DNA of 64,000 bases from contig NZ_FNIC01000003.1 in NCBI RefSeq assembly GCF_900103935.1, forward strand, positions 372,001 through 436,000. Direction: 5' to 3'. The notes below the pieces were generated by a model that had not been told where the DNA came from, did not search any database, and saw only the letters and a program-made list of their open reading frames with translations. This document shows positions 7,588 through 16,400 of the stretch, piece by piece (the first letter of the stretch is position 1; each line of letters begins with the position of its first letter). This DNA is from Nocardioides szechwanensis. Its GTDB lineage: Bacteria > Actinomycetota > Actinomycetes > Propionibacteriales > Nocardioidaceae. Position numbers and translations under genes: made by a program.

Positions 7588-8331
7588 TCAGCCCATCCGT
7601 TCCGCGTAGGTCGTCGCCGCGGCGTGCACCGCGTCGACGTAGCTCTGTGCATGGTTGTAGGAGTAGATGCCGCCGGCCCAGCCGGCTCCGGTCGTGAGGT
7701 CGCGCCCGTCGGCGCACAGGTAGCGGGCAGCAGCGTAAGCGGCGTCGTCGATGTCGTTGGGATCGGCCACGCCGTCGCCGTCGCCGTCGGAGGACCAGTC
7801 GTCCCAGGTCGACGGGATGAACTGGAGCTGCCCCACGGCGTGGTCCCAGTCGGCGTCGCCGTGCCACACGGTCGACTCGGGTGAGGCGCGGATCGCCGCG
7901 ACCGGGCCGACCCCGTCGAGCGCCGGACCCAGGATCCGGCTCGAGGAGGTGCCGTCCGCGCGCAGGGTGCGGCCACCGATGGTGCCGTGCTGCGACTCCA
8001 CCCAGCCGATCCCGGCGAGCGTGGTCCAGCCGAGGCCGCAGTCGGACTCGGACATCACGGTGGCCCGGGCATACGCGAGTACGGCGGCCTCGGGGATCCC
8101 CACGCGCGCAGCGGTCGCGCTGACCCAGGCGGGGTCGACCACCGGCACCGTGCTGGCCGGTGGCGCGGCGGCGGTGGCCGGCGCCGCAGCGAGCGGCGGG
8201 GCCGAGGTCGGCGTCAGGTCCAGCACCTCGGGCTGGCCGAACAGCGTCTGCTGGAACAGGAACGTCGCGCCGCCCATCGCCGCCAGGGCCACGACGAAGA
8301 GCAGGGCGCTGCGCAGCGGGTGGCGGCTCAC
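7588..8331 (-). CDS. Secreted lytic transglycosylase with Ca-binding loop (MltB/Slt35-like)
   Basis: A 247-residue enzyme that cleaves peptidoglycan glycan strands to 1,6-anhydromuramoyl products. A signal/anchor helix (residues 8-28) and a Pro-Ala-rich linker (40-65) precede the catalytic domain. The catalytic Glu is Glu112 in GIGWVESQHG. VGQLQFIPSTWDDW is the conserved substrate-groove motif, and residues 182-196 (DGDGDGVADPNDIDD) form an EF-hand-like calcium loop as in Slt35. NHAQSYVDAV closes the domain. The GTG start at 8331 overlaps the acyltransferase stop by four bases (GTGA), so the two are translationally coupled. Confidence 0.9.
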   Translation of the reverse strand: MSRHPLRSALLFVVALAAMGGATFLFQQTLFGQPEVLDLTPTSAPPLAAAPATAAAPPASTVPVVDPAWVSATAARVGIPEAAVLAYARATVMSESDCGLGWTTLAGIGWVESQHGTIGGRTLRADGTSSSRILGPALDGVGPVAAIRASPESTVWHGDADWDHAVGQLQFIPSTWDDWSSDGDGDGVADPNDIDDAAYAAARYLCADGRDLTTGAGWAGGIYSYNHAQSYVDAVHAAATTYAERMG

Positions 8332-10400
8332 AGGACGCCCTCGACGCTCGGCTCGAAGTAGCCCTCCAGCGTCCGGACGAAGCTGGCGCTGAGGTGCTGG
8401 TCGTCGAAGTAGGTCACGGTGTCGTCGACCTTGACGTGGCAGGTCGACTCGTCGCAGATCTCGCTGTTGACGTCGATCAGGCGCGGGTCGCCGGCCAACG
8501 ACTGCATCTGCTCCTCGAGCCAGGCGCGGGTGGCCGACCCCGGCTGAGAGGTCTCGCCCACGGGCACGTCGCAGGAGTAGGGCCGGGCCAGTGCCAGGCA
8601 CAGCGGCGGGTTGCGCGGCATGCCGACGGTCGGGGCGATCACGTCGACCGGCACCCCGAGCTCGCCCAGGGTGCGGAACAGCTGGGGAGTGCCGGTGTCG
8701 AACAGAGGACGGATCCGCTTGATGTACTCGACCGACCCGGGGTTGGGCGCGCGCTGGTCCATGAGCGACGGCGACTCGATGCCGCGGTAGCGCTCCCAGC
8801 TCGCGCCGAGCAGGACCTGGATCCCGGCGTCGGTCTTGGCGCGCTCCTTGACGAACGCCAGGGCCTCGTCGTTGTTGACCTCGCACGCGATCCGGCCCGC
8901 GCGCCGGCCCTTGCCCGTGGGCAGTTGGGGGTCGAGGGGCGGGCAGGCGCCCATCACGAACGCCACCAGGTTGACCTCGCGGTCGGCGACGGCCTCTTGG
9001 AGCGCCGGGATGAACATCCAGGCGTGCGAGTCGCCCCAGAGCACCACGGTGGGCCGGTCCTCGTCGTACGGCGTGAGCTCGCAGGCGCCGGGCTTCTGCG
9101 GGATCAGGTCCTCGGCATCGACGCAGCTCGCGGGCATCCGCGGCACGTCGTCGAGCTGGCTCTGTACGGCGGCCCACTCCGGCGAGGTGGCCTCGTGGCG
9201 GGCGAGGGCGTAGGCGCCGCCGGCCAGCGACGCGACCAGCGCCATCGCCGTGACGCCGCTGAGGATCGCGGTGCGGGGCTTGAAGTTGACGGTGGACTTG
9301 GCGCCGCCGCGGGAGTAGAAGATGCCCTCGATGAAGCGGTAGCTGAGCCAGGCGACCAGGAGGCCCAGCATCACCAGGCCGACCCGCGCAGCCAGCGGCG
9401 GCGGCGCGAGGTTGACCGACTCGCCGAGGACCAGCAGCGGCCAGTGCCAGAGGTACCAGCCGTAGGACAGCAGGCCGAGCCACACGAACAGCGGGAACTT
9501 CAGGAACCGCGTGGCCACGGTGTCGGCGCCACAGCCCGCCCAGACCAGCAGCGCCGCGGCCGCGCAGGGCACGAGGGCGGCGAGGTCGGGGTAGCCGGCG
9601 GTGGGCAGGGTCCAGATCATGCAGTAGGCGATCAGGGCCAGCCCGACCGCGCCGAGGACCTCCCGGAGGGCCTGAGGGAGCGTGACCTTCGCGGCCACCA
9701 GCGACAGCGCGACGCCCAGCAGGAACTCGTAGGCGCGGGAGAACGGCAGGTAGTAGGCGGCCTCCGGGTGGTTGTCGGACAGCGCCACGGCCAGGAAGAT
9801 CGAGCCCGCGGTCAGCGCCAGGCAGCCGACCAGCAGGATCCGGCGTACGTCGAAGCGGAACAGGCGGGCGACCACCAGCGCCAGGATCAGCACCAGGGGC
9901 AGCATCAGGTAGAACTGCTCCTCCACCGACAGCGACCAGGTGTGCAGCAGCACGCCAGTGCCGGGCTGGTGGCCGAAGTAGCTGACGTCGGCGTTCTGCC
10001 AGAAGAAGAAGTTGGAGACGAAGCCCGCGGCCGCGGCCGCCGAGCGGGCGGTCTCCTGCTGGGCGCCGAGCGGCGTGAGCAGGAAGTAGCTCAGGAACAG
10101 CACGCCCAGGAGCATCGTGGCCTTCGCGGGGATCAGCCGCCGGGCCCGGCGCGCGTAGAAGGCGCCCCACTTGATGCTGCCGGTCTTGTCGTACTCGTTG
10201 AGCAGCAGGTTGGTGATGACGTAGCCGGACAGCACGAAGAAGAGGTCGAGGCCGATGAAGCCGCCCTCGAGGCCGGGCACCTTGGCGTGGAAGCCCATGA
10301 CCCCGATCGCGGCGATGCCGCGGATCCCGTCGATGTCGGGTCGGTAGTTGAGACGGGTGCGCTGGGCGGTCGCGACGCCCTTTGCGCTCGCCTCACTCAC
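8328..10400 (-). CDS. Acyltransferase-3/SGNH fusion, OafA-like cell-surface O-acyltransferase
   Basis: A 690-residue integral membrane enzyme that moves acyl groups, usually acetyl, across the membrane to O-acylate surface glycans. Residues 20-400 are the acyltransferase-3 domain with about ten helices: His38 in GVMGFHAK, the FFVLSGYVI motif, basic YARRARRL (82-89) and LHTWSLSVEEQFY (152-164). Residues 420-690 are an extracytoplasmic SGNH domain with GDSHAW (456-461, Ser458) and the FDDQHLS pair (Asp666, His669). GTG 10400 has an upstream GGGAGC ribosome site. It leads an operon with a lytic transglycosylase and a second SGNH protein, so peptidoglycan is a likely acceptor; that is inference. 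Confidence 0.9.
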   Translation of the reverse strand: MSEASAKGVATAQRTRLNYRPDIDGIRGIAAIGVMGFHAKVPGLEGGFIGLDLFFVLSGYVITNLLLNEYDKTGSIKWGAFYARRARRLIPAKATMLLGVLFLSYFLLTPLGAQQETARSAAAAAGFVSNFFFWQNADVSYFGHQPGTGVLLHTWSLSVEEQFYLMLPLVLILALVVARLFRFDVRRILLVGCLALTAGSIFLAVALSDNHPEAAYYLPFSRAYEFLLGVALSLVAAKVTLPQALREVLGAVGLALIAYCMIWTLPTAGYPDLAALVPCAAAALLVWAGCGADTVATRFLKFPLFVWLGLLSYGWYLWHWPLLVLGESVNLAPPPLAARVGLVMLGLLVAWLSYRFIEGIFYSRGGAKSTVNFKPRTAILSGVTAMALVASLAGGAYALARHEATSPEWAAVQSQLDDVPRMPASCVDAEDLIPQKPGACELTPYDEDRPTVVLWGDSHAWMFIPALQEAVADREVNLVAFVMGACPPLDPQLPTGKGRRAGRIACEVNNDEALAFVKERAKTDAGIQVLLGASWERYRGIESPSLMDQRAPNPGSVEYIKRIRPLFDTGTPQLFRTLGELGVPVDVIAPTVGMPRNPPLCLALARPYSCDVPVGETSQPGSATRAWLEEQMQSLAGDPRLIDVNSEICDESTCHVKVDDTVTYFDDQHLSASFVRTLEGYFEPSVEGVL

Positions 10401-10461
10401 GCCCTGCTCCCCACGATCGGCTGTCCCTGACTTCGACGGTCAGTATGCGTCATTGCGCCGC

Positions 10462-10467
10462 TAGGGT
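10462..10467 (+). promoter_or_regulatory. -10-like box of the adenylate cyclase gene (leaderless type)
   Basis: TAGGGT is six bases before ATG 10474, so transcription would begin at the start codon. No Shine-Dalgarno sequence lies between. Confidence 0.45.
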
Positions 10468-10473
10468 CCGGGG

Positions 10474-12012
10474 ATGTCTCGCAACCCGTTCGGCTCCCGG
10501 CTCCTCGGCGCGGCCGACCAGTCGGCGCGGGCGCTGCGGATCAGGGTGCAGGTCCTGCTGACCGCGTTGCTCGTGACCACCAACCTGGTCGGCGCCGCCC
10601 TCGTCGTGGTCATCTCCTACTTCGTCGTCCCGGCCCCAGCGCCCAACGGCCGCACCGTGGTGGCGCTGGCGATCTCCATCCCCGTCTACGTCGCGCTCGC
10701 GGTGGTCATCGGTGCCGCCGTGGGTACGACGACCACGCTGCGGGCCCTGCGCTGGGCGACCGACGACACCGCCCCGGACGACGAGGACCGGCGCAAGGCG
10801 CTCCGGGTGCCGCTGCGGCTGACCCAGCTCCAGGCGCTGATGTGGGTCACCGCGACGGTGCTGTTCACGCTGCTCGCCGTCGTGCTCCAGCCCGCGCGAG
10901 CCCTGAGCACCGGGCTCACCGTGGGCATCGCCGGACTGATCGCGTGCGGGGTGGCCTACCTGCTGACGGAGTTCACGCTGCGACCGCTCTCGGCGCGCGC
11001 CCTGGCGGGCGAGTCGTTCACCCGGCGGCCACGCGGGGCCGGGGTCGGCGACCGGATGGTCATCTTCTGGTGCCTCGGCACGGGCGCCCCGGTGGTCGGT
11101 CTGACCGTGGCCGCGATCGTGGCGCTCACCGACGAGAGCACGACCCGGACCCGGCTGGCGGTGATCTGCCTGGTCGTCGCCGGGGTGGTGCTGACCTTCG
11201 GATTGTTCATGACCGTGCTCAACGCGCGTTCCGTGGTCGCGCCCATCCTCTCGGTGCGTGACGCGCTGCTCGACGTCGAGCGCGGCGACTTCGACCGCGA
11301 GGTGCCGGTGTACGACGGCACCGAGCTCGGGCTGCTCCAGTCCGGCTTCAACCAGATGGTCCACGGTCTGCGGGAGCGCGAGCACATCCGCGACCTGTTC
11401 GGGCGCCACGTCGGCCGCGAGGTGGCGGATGCCGCCGCGCTGGGCGACATCGAGCTGGGTGGCGAGACCCGCGTGGTGTCGGTGGTCTTCGTCGACCTGG
11501 TCGGCTCGACGTCGTACTCCACCGAGCACTCACCGACCGAGGTCGTCGCCGTCCTCAACCGCTTCTTCGAGGTCGTGGTCGACGAGGTCGACCGCCACCG
11601 GGGACTGGTCAACAAGTTCATGGGCGACGCCGTCCTCGCCGTCTTCGGCGCCCCCGTCGACCTGCCCGACCACGCGCGCGCGGCCCTCTCGGCGGCCCGG
11701 TCGATGGCGGCGCGGCTGGCCGCCGAGGTGCCCGAGATCGGGGCGGGGATCGGCGTGGCGACGGGCGAGGTCGTCGCCGGCTACGTCGGCCACCACGAGC
11801 GCTTCGAGTACACCGTGGTCGGGGACGCCGTGAACTGCGCGGCGCGGCTGACCGACCTGGCCAAGGAGGTCGACGGCCGGCTGCTCGCCACCTGGCAGAG
11901 CGTCGAGGCCGCCGCGGGCGAGGAGGGGGACCGGTGGACCCGGCACGGGAGCACGACGCTGCGTGGGCGCTCCGAGGAGACCGTGCTGGCGGTGCCGGCA
12001 ACTGTCTCCTGA
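10474..12012 (+). CDS. Membrane-bound class III adenylate cyclase with HAMP
   Basis: A 512-residue enzyme making cyclic AMP from ATP. The N-terminal half has about six membrane helices (25-50, 62-82, 121-138, 145-165, 195-220, 227-250), then a HAMP linker (about 250-303) and the catalytic domain (330-490). Metal-binding Asp341 is in VVFVDLVGST and Asp385 in NKFMGDAVLA. Lys381 and Asp451 (YTVVGDAVNCAARL) are the adenine-specifying residues, and Asn454/Arg458 are transition-state residues, so an active adenylate rather than guanylate cyclase is predicted. It precedes a response-regulator gene by 29 bp on the same strand. A CRP-like palindrome exists upstream of the rhamnose operon. Confidence 0.92.
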   Translation: MSRNPFGSRLLGAADQSARALRIRVQVLLTALLVTTNLVGAALVVVISYFVVPAPAPNGRTVVALAISIPVYVALAVVIGAAVGTTTTLRALRWATDDTAPDDEDRRKALRVPLRLTQLQALMWVTATVLFTLLAVVLQPARALSTGLTVGIAGLIACGVAYLLTEFTLRPLSARALAGESFTRRPRGAGVGDRMVIFWCLGTGAPVVGLTVAAIVALTDESTTRTRLAVICLVVAGVVLTFGLFMTVLNARSVVAPILSVRDALLDVERGDFDREVPVYDGTELGLLQSGFNQMVHGLREREHIRDLFGRHVGREVADAAALGDIELGGETRVVSVVFVDLVGSTSYSTEHSPTEVVAVLNRFFEVVVDEVDRHRGLVNKFMGDAVLAVFGAPVDLPDHARAALSAARSMAARLAAEVPEIGAGIGVATGEVVAGYVGHHERFEYTVVGDAVNCAARLTDLAKEVDGRLLATWQSVEAAAGEEGDRWTRHGSTTLRGRSEETVLAVPATVS

Positions 12013-12041
12013 CGGGGGCCCGGATGTGCGATGCTCCCGAC

Positions 12042-12434
12042 ATGGCCACGGTGCTGATCGCCGACGACGACCCCGACATCTGCTACCTCCTGGAGCTGCA
12101 TCTCGGCCGCGCCGGGCACGAGGTCATCAGCACGTCCGACGGTGCACAGGCGCTCGAGGCGTACGCCGCGCACGACATCGACATCGCGGTGCTGGACGTC
12201 TCGATGCCCGACAAGTCCGGGCTCGACGTCATCCGGTCCATCCGGGCCGGCGACCGTCGCCCCGAGCTGCCGATCGTCCTGCTCACCGCGCTGGCGCATC
12301 CCGACGACCGGGAGCGCGGGCTTCAGGCCGGCGCCAACGACTACGTCACCAAGCCGTTCAGCCTGCGTGGGCTGGTGACGCTGGTCGACAGGCTGCTCGC
12401 CGAGGGCCGCTCACCCCGACGCTGGATCGACTGA
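12042..12434 (+). CDS. Single-domain response regulator
   Basis: A 130-residue CheY-like receiver without output domain. IADDDPDI supplies the acidic pocket, Asp52 in AVLDVSMPDKSG is the phospho-acceptor, LLTALAHP carries the conserved Thr and YVTKPFS the Lys. It must act by protein contact or phosphate relay; the hybrid kinase at 13484-16669 ends in a phosphotransfer domain and is a reasonable partner. ATG 12042 gives the standard receiver N-terminus (MATVLIADDD). An in-frame ATG at 12024 would add six residues and has GGGGG upstream, so the start is not certain. Confidence 0.88.
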   Translation: MATVLIADDDPDICYLLELHLGRAGHEVISTSDGAQALEAYAAHDIDIAVLDVSMPDKSGLDVIRSIRAGDRRPELPIVLLTALAHPDDRERGLQAGANDYVTKPFSLRGLVTLVDRLLAEGRSPRRWID

Positions 12435-12465
12435 ACCGGATCGACCGAACCGGATGGACTGGGCC
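12424..12465. repeat. Three tandem 14-bp repeats between convergent stops
   Basis: GGATCGACTGAACC, GGATCGACCGAACC and GGATGGACTGGGCC follow one another without gap. The array starts ten bases before the receiver-gene stop and ends at the base before the aldo/keto reductase stop. No strong hairpin is evident. Confidence 0.75.
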
Positions 12466-13458
12466 CTACCAGCGGTCGTGGACGGCCGCGCGGAAGCGCT
12501 CGTCGTAGATCCGCCGGACGCCCTCCAGCAGCTCGTCCCCGAGCGGCGCGGCGCGGCCGGCGGCCGCGTTGGAGCGTGACTGCTCGACGCTCCGGGCGCC
12601 CGGGATCACGGTGGTCACGCCCGACTGCTGCCACACCCACGCGATCGCGGCCTGGGCCGGGGTGAGCCCGTCGGGCACCAGCGAGGCGAACTCCTGGGCG
12701 GCGCGCACGCCGGTCTCGAAGTCGACCCCCGAGAACGTCTCGCCGACGTCGAAGGCGCTGCCGTCGCGGTTGTAGGTCCGGTGGTCGTCGGGCGCGAAGG
12801 TGGTCGTGGCGTCGTACTTGCCCGAGAGCAGGCCCGAGGCCAGCGGCACCCGCGCGATGATGCCGACGCCGGCCGCCTCCGCCGCGGGCAGCACCGCATC
12901 GAGCGGCTTGAGGCGGAACGCGTTGAGGATGATCTGCACCGAGGCCACGTGCGGGCGCGCGATCGCGCTCAGCGCCTGGTCGGCGGTCTCGACGCTGACG
13001 CCGTACGCCGCCAGGGAGCCGTCGTCGACGAGCGCGTCGAGCGCGTCGTAGGTGCGGTCGTCGTCGATGACCGCCGACGGCGGGCAGTGCAGCTGCACCA
13101 GGTCGAGCCGGTCGACACCGAGGGTGCGCCGCGAGCGGTCGACCCAGGCGCGGAAGGCCTCGGGCACGTAGCTCTCGGGCACCTGCTCGGCGCGGCGGCC
13201 CATCTTGGTCGCGACGACCAGGCCGTCGTCGGGGTGCGCGGCGAGGAAGCGGCCCACGATCTGCTCGCTGCGCCCGTCGCCGTAGACGTCGGCGGTGTCG
13301 TAGAACGTGACCCCCTCCGCCGCGGCCGTCTCCAGGACGTCGCGGGCGTCGCTCTCCGACACGTCGCCCCAGTCGGCGCCGAGCTGCCAGGTGCCGAGGC
13401 CGACGACGGAGACGGGGCGTCCGGTGCGGCCGAGGGTGCGGTGCTGCATGGGCTCCAT
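12466..13458 (-). CDS. Aldo/keto reductase
   Basis: A 330-residue NADPH-dependent oxidoreductase with the (beta/alpha)8 fold, reducing aldehydes or ketones; the substrate is unknown. Visible signatures: GLGTWQLGADWG, TFYDTADVYGDGRSE with catalytic Asp and Tyr, VVATKMGRR with catalytic Lys, LVQLHCPP with the active-site His, and the cofactor-binding C-terminus VTTVIPGARSVEQSRSN. ATG 13458 was preferred over a longer frame beginning inside the kinase gene because a TAAGGT box lies seven bases upstream and the family starts with RTLGRTG. ATG 13449 is also possible. It lies 25 bp downstream of the hybrid kinase, on the same strand. Confidence 0.9.
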   Translation of the reverse strand: MEPMQHRTLGRTGRPVSVVGLGTWQLGADWGDVSESDARDVLETAAAEGVTFYDTADVYGDGRSEQIVGRFLAAHPDDGLVVATKMGRRAEQVPESYVPEAFRAWVDRSRRTLGVDRLDLVQLHCPPSAVIDDDRTYDALDALVDDGSLAAYGVSVETADQALSAIARPHVASVQIILNAFRLKPLDAVLPAAEAAGVGIIARVPLASGLLSGKYDATTTFAPDDHRTYNRDGSAFDVGETFSGVDFETGVRAAQEFASLVPDGLTPAQAAIAWVWQQSGVTTVIPGARSVEQSRSNAAAGRAAPLGDELLEGVRRIYDERFRAAVHDRW

Positions 13459-13465
13459 GGAACCG

Positions 13466-13471
13466 ACCTTA
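13466..13471 (-). promoter_or_regulatory. -10-like box of the aldo/keto reductase gene
   Basis: TAAGGT on the minus strand, seven bases before ATG 13458, within the 25-bp gap behind the kinase gene. It allows independent, leaderless transcription. Confidence 0.35.
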
Positions 13472-13483
13472 GGCCGCGCCCGG

Positions 13484-16400
13484 TCAGGTGTTGAGCCGGG
13501 TCTCGGCGAAGTGCTCGAGCTCGGCACCGGCCGCCCGGATCTCGGCGTCCAGGGTCGCGAGCGTGCCGTCGGAGGGGAGCCGGCCGGCCCGCGCCTCGCT
13601 CTCGATCTCGCTGCACACCGCGGCGAGCGCGGTCAGGCCGAGGTTGGCGGCGCTGCCCTTGAGGGAGTGCGCCTGCGCGGCCACGTCGCCGGCGTCGCCC
13701 GCGCGCACCGACGCTCCCAGGGTGGCCCCCACGATGAGCGCGCCGCTCTCGAAGCGCTCGATGATGCGGACGACCAGCGAGGGGTCGATGCCGTCGCGCT
13801 CGATCAGCTCGCGCAGGCGTACGAACGCCGGCGACTCGGCCGGCTCCGCAGGCGGCGGGGCCTCCTCGGCCTCCTCGTGTCCGGGCGAGCTCGGTGCCCA
13901 GCGGGCGAGCGTCTTGCCGAGGAGCGCGACGTCGACGGGCTTGGCCAGGAAGTCGTCCATGCCGGCCGCCAGGCACCGCTCGCGCTCCTCGGCGACGGCG
14001 GCCGCGGTCATCGCGATGATCGGGGTGCGGGTCCCGCCGCGCTGCATCGCCCGGATCGCCCGGGTGGCGTCGTAGCCGTCCATCACCGGCATCTGGCAGT
14101 CCATCAGGATCGCGTCGAAGCCGCGGTAGTCGTCGGCCACTGCCGCGACGCCGGCCGCACCGTTGTCGGCCAGGTGCACCTCGTAGCCGAGCCCGTGCAG
14201 CACGCCCTCGGCCACCAGCTGGTTGACCTCGTTGTCCTCGACGACAAGCACCCGTCCGCGGCGCCGGGCCGGTACGGCACGTGGGGTCTCGACCGGCCGG
14301 TGGTCCAGGCGGCCCAGGCGGCCACCCAGCCTGGCGAGCACGTCGAGGAGACGCGTCGGCAGCACCGGCTTGCTCAGGAAGGTGTCGATCCCGGCATCGG
14401 CCAGCCACTCGGGGCTCGGCTCCAGCGCCGAGGAGAGCAGCGCCAGCCGGGTCCGGTCGTGAACCCGCTCGGAGCGCAGCGCGCGGGCCAGCTCCTCGCC
14501 GTCGGTGCCCGGCATCATGTAGTCGAGCAGCACCACGTCGTACGGCGAGCTGCCTCGCGCGGCGGAGCTGAGCTCGGCCAGCCCGTCGGCAGCCGACTCG
14601 ACCGCGGTCACCGTCACTCCCCAGGCACTGAGCTGCTCGACGAGGATGAACCGGTTGGTCTCGTTGTCGTCGACCACGAGCACCTGGAGCCCGTGGACCG
14701 CCTGTTCCCGCTCGTGGTCGCGCAGTGGGTCGTCGCCCACGGGGGGTTCGAAGTCGACGGTGAACCAGAACGTGCTGCCCAGGCCGGCGTCGCTGTCGAC
14801 GCCGATCTGGCCGCCCATCGCGGACACGATCCGGCGGCTGATCGCCAGGCCGAGACCCGTGCCGCCGTACTCCCGCGTGGTGGAGCTGTCGGCCTGGGTG
14901 AAGGGCTCGAAGAGCCGGTTGGCCGCCTCGGGGTCGATGCCGACCCCGGTGTCGCGGACCTCGACCCGCACCCGGGGGCCGTCGGGGCCGGTCTCGCCGG
15001 TGGCCCGGATGACCACCTCGCCTTCGGAGGTGAACTTCACCGCGTTGCTGGCCAGGTTGGTGATCACCTGGCCGAAGCGCACCGGGTCGCCCCGGACCTG
15101 GGCCGGCATGTCTCCGGCGCTCGAGACGACGAGCTCGAGGTGCTTGTCTCGGGCCAGGTCGGCCACCAGCGACGCGCTCTGCTCGACGACCGAGCGCGGG
15201 TCGAAGTCGACTGCCTCCAGGTCGAGCCGCCCGGCCTCGATCTTGGAGAGGTCGAGGATGTCGTTGACCAGGGCGAGCAGGGTGCGTCCGGCGTGCTCGA
15301 CGCCGTCGGCCAGGCGCCGCTGATGGGGGGTCAGCTCGGTGCGCGCGAGCAGCTCGCTGAGCCCGAGCACGCCGTTGAGCGGCGTCCGGATCTCGTGGCT
15401 CATCGTGGCCAGGAACTCCGACTTGGCGCGCGAGGCGCTGAGTGCCTGGTCACGGGCGTCGGCAAGGTCCTGAGCCGCCGACTCGCGTTCGGCCACGTGG
15501 GCGAGGAACGTGAGCATCTGGTTGAAGATGATCAGCTCCCAGGGGGGCGGCTCGACCGCGGTGAGGCTGTCGGAGACCACCACCGCCGCCACCTGGTCCC
15601 CATAGACCACCGGCCCGGCCACGAGCGCGGTGCCCGAGGGGCCGACCTCGTGGATGGTACGGCGCGCGTCGGCGGCCGCGGTCGCCAGCGCCCGGGCTGC
15701 CTCCCCCAGGGGCTCGGAGTGCTCGCCCCACGCGACGTCGAGGAAGAGCAGCTGGTCGGGTTGCTCGGGGTCACGGGCAGCGACCAGGACCGCAGGCCAC
15801 CGCGCCAGCTGCCGCACGCTCTTCTCGGAGGCGATCAGCACCTCTTGGAGCGTCGTGGCCTGGTTGGCCGCCGCCGCCATCGCGCTGAGGAAGGAGAGCC
15901 CTTCCTCGTTACGCTTGGTCGCGGTGGTGTCCTGCAGGGTCCCGTCCAGCCGCACCAGGCGACCGTCGGCGTCAAAGACAGCGCGGCCCTGCGCCCGGAC
16001 CCAGGTCGGCGACCCGCCCTCGTGAACCAGCCGGGACTCGAAGTCCAGGGTCGGGGCTCCCGCGAGGACGGCGTTGAACGCGGTCTCCGCATCCACCCGG
16101 TCATCGGGGTGGAGGCGCTCGAAGAACGTCTCGGGGGTCACCACCACCGAGCCCGGGACAACGCCGACGAGCCGGTAGGTCTCCTTCGACCAGATGACCT
16201 CGTTGGTGACGAGGTCCAGCTCCCAGCTGCCGATGTGCGCGATCGCCTGGGCCTCCGAGAACTGGTGCTCACGGCGCTGCGAGAGCTCGAGCAGGTCGTG
16301 CTGCTCGGCGTTGTCCTTGATCCGGTGCATCCAGCCGACCAGCCGGCCGTCGTCGCCGACCACCGGCTCGGGGCTGACCAGCACCCAGACCGACGTACCG

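Noticed and set aside
13459-13527. Longer aldo/keto reductase start at 13527
   Set aside because: It would overlap the kinase gene and adds a low-complexity Ser/Pro/Arg stretch absent from the family.
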